Shown here piece after piece: positions 12,986-26,600 of a stretch of 64,000 bases of DNA. How positions within the stretch are numbered: the stretch's first letter is position 1; every line of letters begins with the position of its first letter. Origin of the DNA: Sitta carolinensis (taxonomy: Eukaryota > Chordata > Aves > Passeriformes > Sittidae); contig CM063287.1 of NCBI GenBank assembly GCA_032173965.1, forward strand, positions 11,289,859-11,353,858, given 5' to 3'. The notes under the pieces are model-generated. The model saw only the letters and a program-made list of their open reading frames with translations. It did not search any database and was not told the DNA's origin. Position numbers and translations under genes: made by a program.

Positions 12986-15900
12986 CAAACAAAAAGCCCC
13001 CCAAAGTAATTTAAAAAAAAACTCAGCTGGGTAAAGTCTGCTTGGTGACTGGAATGAGAAATGTATGTTTAGATTATAAAGTCAGTGAACTTCATCAGAG
13101 GCTTCTTCACCTATAGATCTAGCTCATAAGTGATTGTGCTTAAAATAACTGGAACTATACATTTTGAGTCCCTCTATGCCTTGTACCTCCTCACTTTATC
13201 TTGCCTCTCCCAACTCCTCCCCACTGCCTGTATTTTACAGTTGTTGTTCATTTTAAGTCCGAAGTTGTATTACATGCTTTGCACCACAATTCAAAAACAT
13301 ATTTGCAATTACATTAACATGCTGTCCCCTCCAAACATCCTTACTTGTGTTGCCACACACATCCCCTCAGCCCTTGCCCCACACCACCTGCAGCACAGGG
13401 ACACAACCTGGTGCTCTCCACTGCCACTCATACTCTAGAAACTTCTTTGTTCTGCAGAAGGATGCAGGTGACTGACCACAGCCATCTCCCTGCCCTCACA
13501 GGAAGCAAATCAAGGTCTCTGTATTCCAGTCACAATTGTGATTTCTGGAGTTTCTCACAGAGTCCCAGTCACTGGCTTAGTAGAGAACCAAAAAAGTCTC
13601 AGATGAGGCAGACAGCACTGCTTTCTAAGGGGTGTGAGCTGAGTTCTTGCTTGTTCCATTAGTCTCTAGGTGTGGCCTATCGTAGCTCAGTTACAGCCAA
13701 ATAGTCCTGGACTTTTCTTCTTCCTTCTGTCAATTCCAGTGCAAGAGCTCCATGAGGATTTCCCATCATGGATGAATCTGATTTTTCTGCCCCATGAATG
13801 GCCTGGTGAGCCTCTTTGCTTGTTTTGGTGGAGCCACTGCATGGCTCCTCAGGGCAGAGCACACACTGCTGGGGGATCACTCTGCTCCCCTCAGCCTTAG
13901 GGAAGACAAGTGACACAGTGCAATGGTTTTGCAGCACAGCAAAAACCATCCCAGCCACAGAATGCTGGTATGAAAATGATCTTCCTGATTTCTCCTTTCA
14001 GCACATTTTGTTGCCTAGCAAGAAGGAGGCCGAGATGGAATGAACAGACGGGTCTGCAGGATCAGTGCTGGCAAACGTGGAAAATTTTACAGCTTCTGGC
14101 TCCAGCCCCAGCTTGTCCCCACTTTCCACGAATGCCTAATTGAGACTGTCTGGCTTTTTCCGCAGAGGTGGGAGCCAGTTTCCAGGCAGGGCATATGGGT
14201 GTATTCTGTAAGTCTTTGCCTTGTAAAGTTTTAGCACCCAAAAAAGCCTCCTGTCTCCAGGATGATTCAGTTGGCTGGTGAGGGAGTGGCTGCCAGGCAG
14301 GGGTGAGGGTTGTTGCTGTTGACAGGAAAAAACAGAGGGTAGAAGAGGGGAAGTAGCGGCTCTCTTGTAAAGAAATGATGCCACAGCAATCACCTCATTT
14401 GTATGGGGCATGGGCCCCGTTCAGGGTACTACCCTACAGTCCCTGCAAGACAGAGGACACACCTACAGCTGCAGCACAGGTGTGTTGGGCAGCAGTGTGA
14501 GGGCGTAGCCATTGTGGCTGTGCATCCCTTGATGACACCTGTGGTGCTTCTGGTGTGATCCATGAGCAGGGCAAACTCTGCTGTCCCATCCCCCGGTGTA
14601 GAATGTGCCAGAGACCATCTGCAGCAATCCTGGCACTCACCTGGCCCTGCAGCCTCCGGACCGCAGCAGCTTTTGCAGCCGCAGCGCCACGCTGGGGGTT
14701 CGGAGAGGCGGGACCCAAAGAAAGAGGCGTGCCTGAGGGTCACTGGGCATGGCAGCAGCCCTCGCAGCAGAACTAGCCCGGGCTGCTGTTTCTGTATGCA
14801 CGGCAGCAAAGAGCCACGCAACGCCGTGGATCAGCACCCAGAACAGAATGGGGCTGTCCGTGCCACGAGCTTTGCCCCTCCCTGGTGCCTTGTAGGTGCC
14901 TGAGTCAATATTAACTCACACCCAGCCTAGACAGGGAGCAATCGGATAACGCCCAGCTAGGAAGCTGTCTGGACTCCCCAGCGTGCCGTGTTCACACTAT
15001 TCCTTTCTCAGTGGGACAGACCCTGCACCTGCCAAACATAACGTGGATGATGGAGTGGCCTGGCCTATCATGGATGTTGGGGGTTTATATTAATCACATG
15101 GAAATAATTTTGGACAATTAAACACACAGATGAAAGGCCAACTGGCTGCACATGTTCTGTGGGGCATGACCTAAAAGCAGTCCCCGTCATTGAAATGATG
15201 TAGTGTGAAAGCTGGATTAAACAGGTCAAGTAAATTTGGAGCAGCTAAAATAAACTGAACTCTCTTCCAAAACATATGTTGTGCTTGCCATATAATCTTG
15301 CTGTACTGTGGTAGCATGTCCCACACATGCCAAAATTGTGATACGCTTGTTCCAGGGTCGCGGTGCCAGAGGGAGAGACGAGGATGGTTACTTTGGAAAA
15401 AAGCCGGTCAGAAAGTAGTTCTGTGAAAGTCATAAGCTCTCCTGAATGTGCTTCCTGATAAGGTTTTGCACATCTTCCTTGCAGCCTACCTGCCCAAATA
15501 GGCCGAGCCCAAGGAAAGGATTCAGTCTCACACTGAGCAATCAAACATGAATGAATGTTCTGGCCTTTTGGTTCACTCTATAAACATTTTCCAGCCAGTG
15601 GTAAGCTGTTTTGAAAGCCCCCAGCAGCTTGGCTTGGAGCTGGAGACATTTTACAACATCTGGGAATAATTCGCAAATCACTTCCCTGCGTACACCTGTA
15701 CTGAACTCCATGTGCAGCCGTTTGCTGTGGACAGCCAGCCTGCGCTGCCTACCCAGGACCAGGGCTGGGAGGGCATCACCACTGGCCAGGATAGCCAACT
15801 CCTCCTAAGCAGAGCTGGCAGGGACCTGCAGGGGTGGCTGACAGTGTGAACTGCTTGCTATTCCCCTGTGCTGACCTTGCTTTGAACATTCACCAGTAAC

Positions 15901-18900
15901 ACACAGAGGGTAAAACACTTTATTGGAGTGATGTGGCCACGTAAGAAAAATAAATAAAACAGTCCTCAACCACACATGGGCCGATTAACAAAGCTGGGCA
16001 TTAATCATTCTGGGAACACAGGGAACCTAAAGTGAGTTACAAAAGGGCTTGGATCAGCTGCACCCTTTTTCCATCACATGGTTCCCCACATCAGCCCTTG
16101 CCCAGGTCAGTGCTACTCAGTCTTCCTCTCTGCTCTTCTACCATTTAATTGCCATATGCTTTGTATTATCTCTGTTTTTACTTTGTCTTAGTCATCCCAA
16201 TCCTTTGCTACACCAGATAATCAAGAGTTGATAGTAGTAAGCCATTAGGTACTAAAACACAACACTTGAAAGATGGGAAATGTTAAGGGTTGAGTCCTCA
16301 AATTCTTCTTTGTTTGGAACCCTGTGACGTAAAGGTTTTTATCCATCTTGAACTCATCACTGGAAAAGTACTTGCAGTCTGTGTGTGTGGTTCTAGTAAT
16401 GTCTTTTGAATGGCTGTATTTTAGTTTAGTTACTAATTGCCAAAGCCCTGCCTCATTTGTGGGGCCCTGATGAAGAGTGCACGTGGTGTGACATTTCCAG
16501 AGCTAGAGAAGGTGGGAAGGGCATGCTGCCCCAGAGACAGCTGGACAAGACACTCCTTTTTCTTATTTCTCCATGAGAATTTCCAAATGTACCAAAGTTC
16601 TTAAGCTTGCAAGTAATATTCTATAAATGAAACCTATAAATCCATGGAAAACTTTATGAAAGAAGAAAAAACTACTCAGAGAAGGTAAAAAAGCTGACTA
16701 GAAATTTGGGGATTTCTATCTAGCCATGGGTGACCTAAGCACTGGCTACACTGACTGGCTGGTTGTGTGCAAAATTCCAAGGCACCTGCTTGGAGGCAGA
16801 GAGAAGGGAAAAGGGAAAGTCAAAAGATGAAGAAGTTCTGAGCCCCAAATATGTGTAAATGTTGCTGGAGTTCAGAAATAGACCCTGAAAATAGAAGAAA
16901 AAAAAATGCTGATATTAAAATCTTTGTTTCTGTGTTTTATTTTCTATACCTCTCTTTTTCTATATCTGTTTTCTGCCAAATCTTGATCTGCAGGCTTAAT
17001 AAATAGCCATTTGCTTTGGTTCAGTGCCAGCCCCACTAACCTAACAAAATAATGTAAAGAGAAGCACAACCTGCAGTCTGGTGCCCACAGGGACATTTGG
17101 GCAGTGCTTGGGAAGATGCCCTTACCCTCTGCAGAATACCAGAGCAGACTTTTTGTCAGCCTTTAGAGAAGTGCTCCTTGGCTCCTTGGACACAGGCATC
17201 CCAGCTATAAGGAAGGGTGACAGTATAGCACAAGAGATAAAATCCAAAGCCTTTAGGGTTTGTCATACATTTATGTAGGGATTAGAAAGCAAGTGGAGGG
17301 CTGACTGCAGCATAACAACCCACTTCACTTCTAAAATTACACATGAATTTGAAATTGTCCCTTAAAACTTAATGAGATGGTCAGCTTCAATGCAGCTGAA
17401 ACCTCAGCACATCAAGCTTGTTGGCTATCAACCATTTTATCCAGAGGAAGGGCAGATACAGCCCCTGTTTTTGTCCTGCAAACCAGTCCTATGCTGGGAA
17501 GGAAGCTGTACAGATTTCACTGACTTCAGGTGAGCCCAGCCAGGTGACTGCTCCTTGAGAACGCTGTCATGCACCCAGGACCAGATGGAAAGGACACAAT
17601 GTTGACAATTCCTGAGAAACTCTACCTCCTGGCCCCAAAGTGGATTCACCTACTTGCTGAGGCAAAACTCACTGTCATGTACCCAGCATGATTCTCACAA
17701 GTTCCCAGGACTGTGTCAGCAGCTTATGCTGGTGCTGGGGGTCTGCAGTGCACCCTAGCCAGCTGCATTTCCAGCCTTCCCATCCCTCCTTGGTATCATG
17801 GGACATCCTGCACCACTGCCTGCAGCTTTTATTTGCTGCCACGCTGGCAGCGAGCCTCCTGGGGGGATCTGTGTATTCACTGAGGCCCATCTATATATGT
17901 CCAGAAGGATCTTTGGTAAAACCAAACATCTGAATTATGTCAGTGCTGTATGGTTATTTCTGAAGGCTGTCTCTGTGCTGTCTGTCATATTTCTCCAGAA
18001 GACTTTTGCCAGATGCCTACACATGGCTGTGGTGTTACTGAGAGCTAAATGAAGACCTCATGCAGAAGGTCTTTAAAAAGCTTATGTATTCAGTTTGCCA
18101 GAAAAACAATGATTTTCAATCTGAACCAAAGTTTTAAAGATAAATCTGGACTTTTCTTAACATATTAGAGCTTTTTTCCTGAAAAACAAACAGGGCCTGG
18201 TGGTTGAGTACTGCAACTACACTGCCAGGCTGCCTAGCTTTTGCCAGGATAAACATCCATCATTTTGATGGGGCTGACAGGACCTGAGGGGTAACACTGC
18301 AGCGTGAGGTCCAGCCAAAGCCGAGCATGCCAGTTTCTCCATCCCACCAGCTGTCTGCTGGCCGAGGAAAGGGATCCAGTAGGGAACTCAGGGTATATGT
18401 TCAAGCTCTCCTGAGCTGTAGAAAGGAGAGAAACCTGTATGCTGCAGACTGGCAGAGCTCTGGGATTTACCTCTGATGGCTGCCTTGTGTCTGGTCACCT
18501 TCACAGTGGGGCAGCAACAAGGGTGGCTGGAAGCACAGCACCCCTGGCAGCAGGCGAGTGCTTCCCCAGCACCCTTGCAGGGGCTGCTGGGTCCCTGCAG
18601 CCCAGGACCCCACACAGCTAGGGGTCAGCTCCCCAGGGCACTCCCTCTTTGCTGGCACTGAGGTGCTGGCAAGGGGGGACTCTGCTCTGGGCACCTGGCC
18701 AAGGCAAAATCCTCTCCCATTCTGCTTTTGCTTGGCTCTTCCTTTGGTAGATGATTTCCACTCCCAATGGGCCTTATGGTATGAATAAGGAGTGCTCTGT
18801 GGTTGAGTACCTACAGCTCTGACAAAGACCAGATTGCCACCACAGTTATTTCCTCTTGTATGTAAAAAGGGAAACTGTGGTATCACACACACCTCTGAGC

Positions 18901-19670
18901 AGAAATAGCTGACAAATACCAACTTCTTCATGGCAAAAAATTCTGCTAATGGCATTTGGACACCTCTTTGGCATGTTAAACTACTAATTTCAAATACTAC
19001 CCTCTGATGTGAAACATATTTTTAGCTGGAGGAATTGGGGTGTTTTGGGAAGATTTGCCTTCATAAATAACCCCCCAGCTTAAATGTTGACTTCAGTTTT
19101 ACAGGTGCCACCCAGCTCCCTGAGCTCAAGGACAAGATCAAACCAAGGCCCTGCTCACTGGTCGGCTACTTGGGCAACACAAACACACACAAATTAACAT
19201 CTCTGGACATTTCCAGGAGCAATGGAAACTAATAATTCTTTTGGACAGGATGGATTTCCTGCTGAATTTAATAACAACAGTTGGAGACAACTGTCTGGAT
19301 ACTTGCTGCTTTGAGATAAAGAGCCAGTTAAAAAACTGTAGCGATTTTCCTTGCAGAAAATTGGTGTGTGACAGCCAGACATGTACTTTATTATTTCTAG
19401 TCATCAGTGTGTATATTTATAGAACCCCAAACAGAAAAATGCTTAAGATGAAGGAATAAAACTCAAGACAGCTCACTATCAGTAAGCTTGCTTTTTATGA
19501 GGGTTTCATAGCTATACCAAATTTCAGGGCTCTGGGTAAAAGCTTTCACAAGGTCTCTGTTTGGCACCCATTTCCCTTTGAATTCAGATGGAGCTGGGAG
19601 ACTAACTCCCTTCAGGACCTTTCAAACTGCCAGTTCTTGTCTGCAGTGGTATAATAAAAACACAAGTGGA

Positions 19671-19712
19671 GAGAAAGAGAGAGACAGAGGGAGAGAGAGA
19701 GGGAGAAACTCC
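19671..19712. repeat. GA-rich low-complexity tract
   Basis: AGAGAAAGAGAGAGACAGAG followed by GGAGAGAGAGAGGGAG forms a polypurine tract in intergenic DNA. Confidence 0.85.
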
Positions 19713-21481
19713 TTCAGGAACAGACTGAGAACAAGAGTAGAAAGAAATGATAAGGAGTGCTGGAAAGCCAAGATTCACATCAGGAAAGAGGAGTTTAAAT
19801 GCAGTCAGAGGCCAAAATGGAGCATTAAAACATCTATTGTGACAACTCATATGCTACAAGTCATTATATTTCAGCCACTCACTCATATTATATAGTATAA
19901 TAACTCTTCTAGCACATCTTCAAAGAGAGGCACGTATCCTCATTTCCTATATTAATTTGCACACCTCAGATTCCATGTGAGTCTTTTTGTGCTTTCATAC
20001 AGTAAAATAAGTACCTGGTAATTTTTTCCCACATTCCACTTATATGATGTCACTCTCAGATATTTCTTTCTCTCCCTCCCATTTTATTTTCCTTTAAGCT
20101 AAAGAGTCTCTTTAAATAATTTTCTTTTACTCCAGATAATTTCTGTTGCTCTTTTCTGTCACTTGCCTAATTTTTCAACAACTTCTGAAAGCAGACCCTG
20201 AATCACAAAGAACATACCTTTGTTTGTCTCTCCTGTTTAAACTTCCCCTCTTTCTTTCCTATTCCCAAGGATTGCAGTGGCTCTTTTGCCACAGCACCAT
20301 AATGGAAGCTTGTGCTGGGTTTTGACTCCACAGAAGCCCTTAACTCCTTCGGATGGGCAGATTTTAGGACTCTGTACTCACTCTGTACATGCTGCCTCCA
20401 TGCTTGCATTACAGCTTTGCAGCTGGCTGCATAAAAAACATCAAACTCTCATTATTGTCCTGGATTTTCCTGCCATCATCATTACCTGTTTATCACCATT
20501 CTGTCCATATGCATTTTCAGCAGAGATTTTATGTTGGTATTGATGAAAACAACTGATTGGGAATTGGTTAAGGTGTCGTAATCCTTGTAAAATGCCTCTG
20601 ACTACACAACCCCTGTAGGTCCCAGCAGTCCCAGGGCAGGGATGCTTCAGCCTGTGCATACCTCAGCATCACCCAGGCCTTGAGGGGCCCAGGGCCATTT
20701 CCGTGGGACACAGCAATATTTTGGGTGGGCAGACAAGCCCATCTAGTCCTGGATGTGGGACAAGTATGAGTTCATTTGGAAGGCTGCAGTCACAGCCCCG
20801 CCTTCCCTCTCTGCTGAGACAAAGTCCAGCAGCACGATGTGCTCTGAGACAAGTGAACTGGCTTCCCCTAGGAAAGTTTCTAAAGACTAATGGTGTTTGA
20901 GGGAAAGCATAGCTTGAAGGAATTAAATTGAATTCCAATCTGACCACGATCCAAAGTGAAAATTAATTCCATTTTAAATACTAGATTTCTTATTATTTCT
21001 TTTTAGTTACTGAAGCAGACTCTGAGTTGGATCATCATCTCTTTTACTGGGCCCTCACCATTAGAATCAGAGTGCTTTACAGCTCTTTTTTATCTGACAA
21101 GGATTACTTTACTTCCCCACTGAACTATCCTGGCTGCTTCTCTGCTGGAGCAGACTATAGAGAAGGAAAATAAAAAGAAGTACCTAGCACAGGTTGGCAG
21201 GTCATAGGCTTCTGCCAGGTCATTTAGAGGCACCTTTGCCAAATTACGAACCCTTCAGGAAAGCTTTGGGTCCATGAATGCTCTTTGGTCTTTGGTACAA
21301 AAGGGTCTCACAAAATGAGGTCAAGAGAAAACATTGGTATTGCAATTCAAGGCTTATAGGTGCCATTTCAATCACTTTAAATCCTTCACTTTGCTTTACA
21401 AAACTTTTACAAAATTCAGTCATATCTGTCAGTGGCTGCTTTTAGTTAAAGCCACTCATTCACCAGTAGAGATTTCTGTCC

Positions 21482-21549
21482 CACTCATTTATCACTTGAC
21501 AATCCTCTCTCTCCCCATTCATTTATCACTAAAGAGTCCTCTCTCTCCT
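21482..21549. repeat. Imperfect 34-bp tandem duplication
   Basis: CACTCATTTATCACT...CCTCTCTCTCC is repeated at 21516 as CATTCATTTATCACT...CCTCTCTCTCC, with a period of 34 bp and several mismatches. Confidence 0.7.
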
Positions 21550-23315
21550 CATCAGCCTGAAGACAAAGCCAGCAGCAGGGTATCTGCAGGAAGGGCTGGC
21601 CAGTTCCTGCTCACCCAGTGTCCTTGCAACCTGACATTTATCCCAGTGTCTTACCATGGGAAAAATTACAATTTATAACAGTGTAGAGCTGCATTACCTT
21701 CTCTGAACAAACCCTCCACAGGAGCTGTAAACATAAAAATCACCCATCATTACATGCAGCCATGGATGACCTAATGGTGAGGGTATGAACTCTGCCCAGG
21801 TACAGCAAAGGCTGTCACAGCCCCCCTCTCAGGTCTTGGTGGAGGTGCCACAAAGAGCAGGAGCCTGGGTACAACAACCCAACGGCCCAAAGCTCACCTG
21901 ATTCGGCAGCTCATGGGCAGAACCCAGCAGCCACCAGTGTGGTGTTACCCTTAGAAGGCAGCCCAGCTGCACAGGCAGCTCCTGGTTTGGCCACGTTGCA
22001 GTCTGGAGCTTGGCTAACCCCTGGGAGCTACGGCAGGAACACAAAGCAAAAGAATCAGCTCCCCAAAATGCCAAGTCAGCACTTTTCTTATCAGAGAAGG
22101 CTGAAAAACAGGTCTCTGAAATACACTGGGAGAGTTTCCCACTAAATATCAACTACTAGGCCTTTAATTTACAACTTATGAAAGTAATCACATTTCACAT
22201 CTGTCCAAGGGAAAGAGGGGCTGTTTTGTGTTTTTTAATCCATGAATTTTGTTACCAGAATAACTGCTATATTAAGCATGCATACTGATTTTTAAAAAGC
22301 AAAGCCAATAAAAATGATCCAGAGAACAACATTCCTTAATAGAGACCATAAACTACAAGGATAAGAGAAGGACAATATAGAAAAAAGTGATAGGAAATGA
22401 ATACCTTTTACTGCCAGTCAGTCTTACAAACAGAACAAATCACATCAGTAGACCTAAAATAAACACATATATACTTTCAAACTCAATATTGGTCATATAT
22501 GTTTGGAAAGAATTTCAGGTGGCATTGAGTTTTAATTCTGAGACACTGCTAACCACACTGGGCATTTTGCCTTTAACAGTAGTGGGTAAGGAGTTACCCC
22601 ATGAACCTCATGGCTTTGTATGTCCAGGTGCGAGGATTTTTGTTCAGGAAGGAATCTAAGGGAGGAGAAATGAAAAGCTGTTTGCTGTTGTATAAGGCTT
22701 GGGTTTGTTTTATACATTAGAGACCAATTTTCAAAAGGTGCAGGGTTTGGATGCAGCCATTCAGACATAGTTGGGCAGAGGTTTAGTCTAGGTCCATTTC
22801 CAGTTTTAATAAACCAGTGGCCATAATAAAGGACAAGGAATTTTAAAGTGTGCAGGGCTAGGATATAATATTTTATAGTTCTTTCTGCGAGGCAGAAAGT
22901 TGATATCTCACTAAAGCATATTAGAGGTTGTTGGAGAGTTTCCTAAAATAAAGGATCTAGGGTTTTTTTTGTTTTTATTCATTCTGCTTGATAGTCTGTG
23001 GTTTTGTTTTTCCAGTTTTCCATTGCTCTTTGCCAGGAAGTATATAATACATGTAAAATACTCTCTGTCCTCATTTATGTCAATGGTCTGTTGGTATCAA
23101 TGAAACCACCTCAGCACTGGGACCCTTAAACTGGGATGCTGCAGCTGTAAGACTATTGAAAAAAGGTAGGAAATAACTGCTTATGAGTTAAATGCTTCAC
23201 CAGGAGGAGAGAGTCTTGTCTTAATAAGTTACACTGGATTAGAATTGGATAAAAATTTCACTGATTATTGCAGGTCTGTGTCAGCTTAAGGATCACACCA
23301 CATGGCCATAAGTCA

Positions 23316-23600
23316 GAGAATCATAGAATCAGAATGGTTTGGGTTGGAAGGGACCTTAAGGACCACCGAGTTCCAAATCCCCTGCCAAGGGCATGGACCC
23401 CTTTCACTAGACCAAGTTGCTCAGGGCCCCATCCAGCTTTGCCTTGAACATCTTCAAGGATGGGGCATCCACAGCTTCTCAGGACAGCCTGGTCCAGTAC
23501 CTCACCACACTCACAGTGAGTGACTCATTTCAAGTCATTTTTCCTGACATTTTTCCCCCTTTGGAATTGCTGCCATTTCCCAGCAAATCCCACTTACATG
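23316..23600 (-). mobile_element. CR1 LINE, 3' fragment (5'-truncated)
   Basis: The left edge carries AGAATCATAGAATCAGAATG followed by GGTTTGGGTTGGAAGGGACC, the reverse complement of the conserved avian CR1 3' end. Typical CR1 body follows: CTGCCAAGGGCATGGACCCC, TTTCACTAGACCAAGTTGCT and CCTTGAACATCTTCAAGG. The element therefore lies on the - strand and its right side, toward the truncated 5' end, becomes degenerate near 23,530-23,600. CR1 is a non-LTR retrotransposon whose copies are usually short, 5'-truncated and inactive; this one has no coding capacity. Confidence 0.92.
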
Positions 23601-26600
23601 ACTAGACAGGAGGGAATGAGCTAGAGACTCCTGGAGAGGGTATAGAATCCACCTCAGTACTCTGATCAGCAGGAAACTGGCTCATGAGGTGAATGATGTC
23701 AAACACAGACAAGATCAGAATTGGTTTATCATCCAACTCATATTTCTGCCAGGTTTTGAGAGAACAACTGAAGAATACACATTGAAGCTGTGACTTTGAC
23801 ACAGGAATACTGAAATAATAAAATAGGGGAAAATTCAGGATAATTAATTACATCAGTGGAATGGGAACAATTTGGGGTTCTGTTAAGCCCAAGACTTTAG
23901 TCAGAAAAGACACAGTTGAGCAATATTATATTAACCCTTTGACTCCTTGATACCGAATTCAGTCTGCTCTTTGAACTTTTTTTTCTCTCTCTCAAAGAAC
24001 AACAGGGCACAAACCTATGTTATCTGCAGGCTGTAAGTAGCCATTGAAAAATTGTCTGCTTCGTTCCTGAGCAAGCAGCTTCTGGAAAGGTGGAATAGGC
24101 CATGCTCCAAATGTCCCAAAGGGGGGAAAAGAAAGAACTGAGTTCTCTTAGGTGGGTTAATAATGGCTGCAAAATCTCACCAAAAGCAAGGTAGAACCCT
24201 CACACTGTAAGTTTAAGTTATATTTGAAGGCTTAGGAGGCAATCCTGACATACAGTCATCACTGCAGAAGACTGTCAGCTGGATGGGAGCCACCAGCCCA
24301 GCTCCCAGAGAAACCCCCAACCATGCTGGAAGATTCTTGTTCCCATGTCTTCCTGCCAGCTCCAGCAGGTGGAAAAAAAAAAAAGGAAGACTTCTCTGCA
24401 GAGCTCCTCACTGCAGGCAAGCAGGATAGCTCACTCAGGCTCAGGCACTGTGAAGATACCAGTGAGCCAGCACTGGCAGGAGGAATGGGGATGTGGGGAT
24501 GAGGAGCTTTACAGCCCTGCAGTGTGGCAGGTAGCTGTGTGCTCTGCTTGTGTCTCCTCTGCAGCTGCAGGCTCAGATACACAGCTGATCTCCAGGGTAA
24601 TGCATCACTGCTCTCATCTTTTAATTTTTGTGGCTCCTGAAGTACATTTAGGTTTGGCTCATCTTATTTTTTTTCTTAAATAATGTGTCAAACCTTCTAT
24701 AGGTATAAAATATTTTCTTCTATATTCTAATGTACTGCATCCATACTGAGCCCTCAGTTTCCAAGTTTGTTTCACTGACCCACCTGGCGCTCTGGTGTGT
24801 GTTACTGCAGCTTCGTTTCTCTTCTATCTGACACCCTTGCTCTTTCACTTGTGTTTTGAGTTTAGAAAGCAATGAAACAGAAAGTGGAAGGAAAATGTTA
24901 TTTTGCCCTCACACTGTAGGATACTGACGCACCTCAGGTGTGACACTGGCAGCAAAGGACATTGCCTCCTGTGCTGCTGGTCAGTGGAGGAGCCTCCCAC
25001 CACCCCGCTCCTCAGACACCCTCTTTGTGTCAGCTTTGGAAGAAGATGACATAAACTTCATTAAATGAGGCTAGTAATTAAATAGGGGTAAAAATAACAT
25101 CCACATCTGGGAAACACTGCTGTGCTGTCCACCCACAGAGGTAACCAGCCCCTGCCTCCCTCTGCCTCCTCCACTTTTGTCAGGAATCTGATCATAACAG
25201 CAGAGAGAAGCATTAGCTGCAAACTGCCAAAGTCACATTTCTGAGCATGGCCAAGAAGGGGGGTTGTACAAATAGAGGCTGGCCACGGCTTTTGGGTTTA
25301 CATTCAGCAGGACCCCACAGGAAGGGCATGTCAGCCAGCTGTCAGGGTACAGTTTGACCGCCCTCTCTTGTGAATTGTGTGCTGAACCAGATGCAGTTTT
25401 ATAACTCTGCTTAAGGCAATCTGGGCCAGGATGGTTTCTGGAAAATTATTTCATATTATTGTGAAGAGAAAAAAGCATTTCCTTTCATTTTGTCATGAAG
25501 GGAATGGTGCTGAAAAGGTGGAGAAGAGCAAAATGTAATTGTCTTGCCCTTTGTTCCACACCAGTTTCTATGCTTTTTGTAACTAACCATCATACAATCC
25601 TCCAGTTCACCCCAGAAATGAAGTCATCCTTACAACTAAAAGAAGTACCTAACTTTCCTTTTTTTGCATATTCCTTCATCTGTGTACATGAATACTATTT
25701 TCCAAAGTCCAGGGGCATCAAACCACTTTTCCAATTAATTTCAAAACAAAAGCCAAAGGAACAGAATGAATAAAAGCTCTAGAAAAATGAATGGTCAATG
25801 CTCTGCTTTGACCAAACATGACATAGTGAGTCCCAACAAGTAGTTTGGGACAACAGCAGCCACCCCAGAGACAGCCAATCCACTGGTAATCTCCCATTTG
25901 GTGTCTCCTGGTTCAAGTCTTCCAGCTCTGTCTGACCCTGTTCACCCTGCAGTCAAAGGAAAGTGTTTAACTCCCTGAGTGGATGTTTTTTTTCCTCTAT
26001 ATATTAAATCCTTGCACATTTTTTAGCTTCAGTGATTTGGGATTGATGCTTTCAGGCAGAGAAGTCATGGTCACACAGAGGGGAGTCTGCCTGCAACCCA
26101 AAGGATGTGGGAGCACAGCTCGGAGCCAGGAAAGCTGTGTCCACTTCTGCCCCCAAAGATGTCTCAGTGGCAAGAGCCTGAGAGCTGTGACCATGCCAAG
26201 AGACTCCCTGCAGAGGCTGAAGGCCGACAGGGGCACAGCTACTGCATGAGGGGCACAAACTGGTGATGGTCAGCAAGCATTGTGCACGATGGGAGTTCAG
26301 TTTCTCAGTAATGTGCATTTCACTGATAGGTTCACTGGAAAGAAGATGGTGTTAAGATGTGATTTAGGCTGCTGATTTACTGGCAGTCAAAGGAAAGGTA
26401 TGCTTTTGCTGCGGACTGGGGAAGGTACTCCAGTACAGGGTAAGTCCAGCTGGATATCAGAGGGAGTGCATCTGCAGGCATCCCAATGCCCGAGTAAGGA
26501 AAGCTCAAGAAGCAGCACGTGTCCACCATTCCCTGTGACAACCAGCAGCAGTGACAGCATTGCCACCTTGACATCCCCCTGAGCACACCGCACTGCCTGG

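Larger units (their letters stand above)
6790..23310. other. Intergenic DNA between ZCCHC24 and PPIF, part 1
   Basis: No exon with a recognisable product was found on either strand. The open frames here are short (about 130 codons or fewer), lack family motifs and overlap one another. Visible structures are a T17 run at 9279-9295, a 19-bp tandem duplication plus two hairpins at 12861-12985, a GA-rich tract at 19671-19712 and an imperfect 34-bp duplication at 21482-21549. Some moderately GC-rich stretches (about 13.3-14.9 kb and 18.2-18.7 kb) show no convincing gene. Confidence 0.6.

Noticed and set aside
18467..18955. A 162-codon - strand frame
   Set aside because: It overlaps several frames on the other strand, has no motif and lies in moderately GC-rich intergenic DNA.
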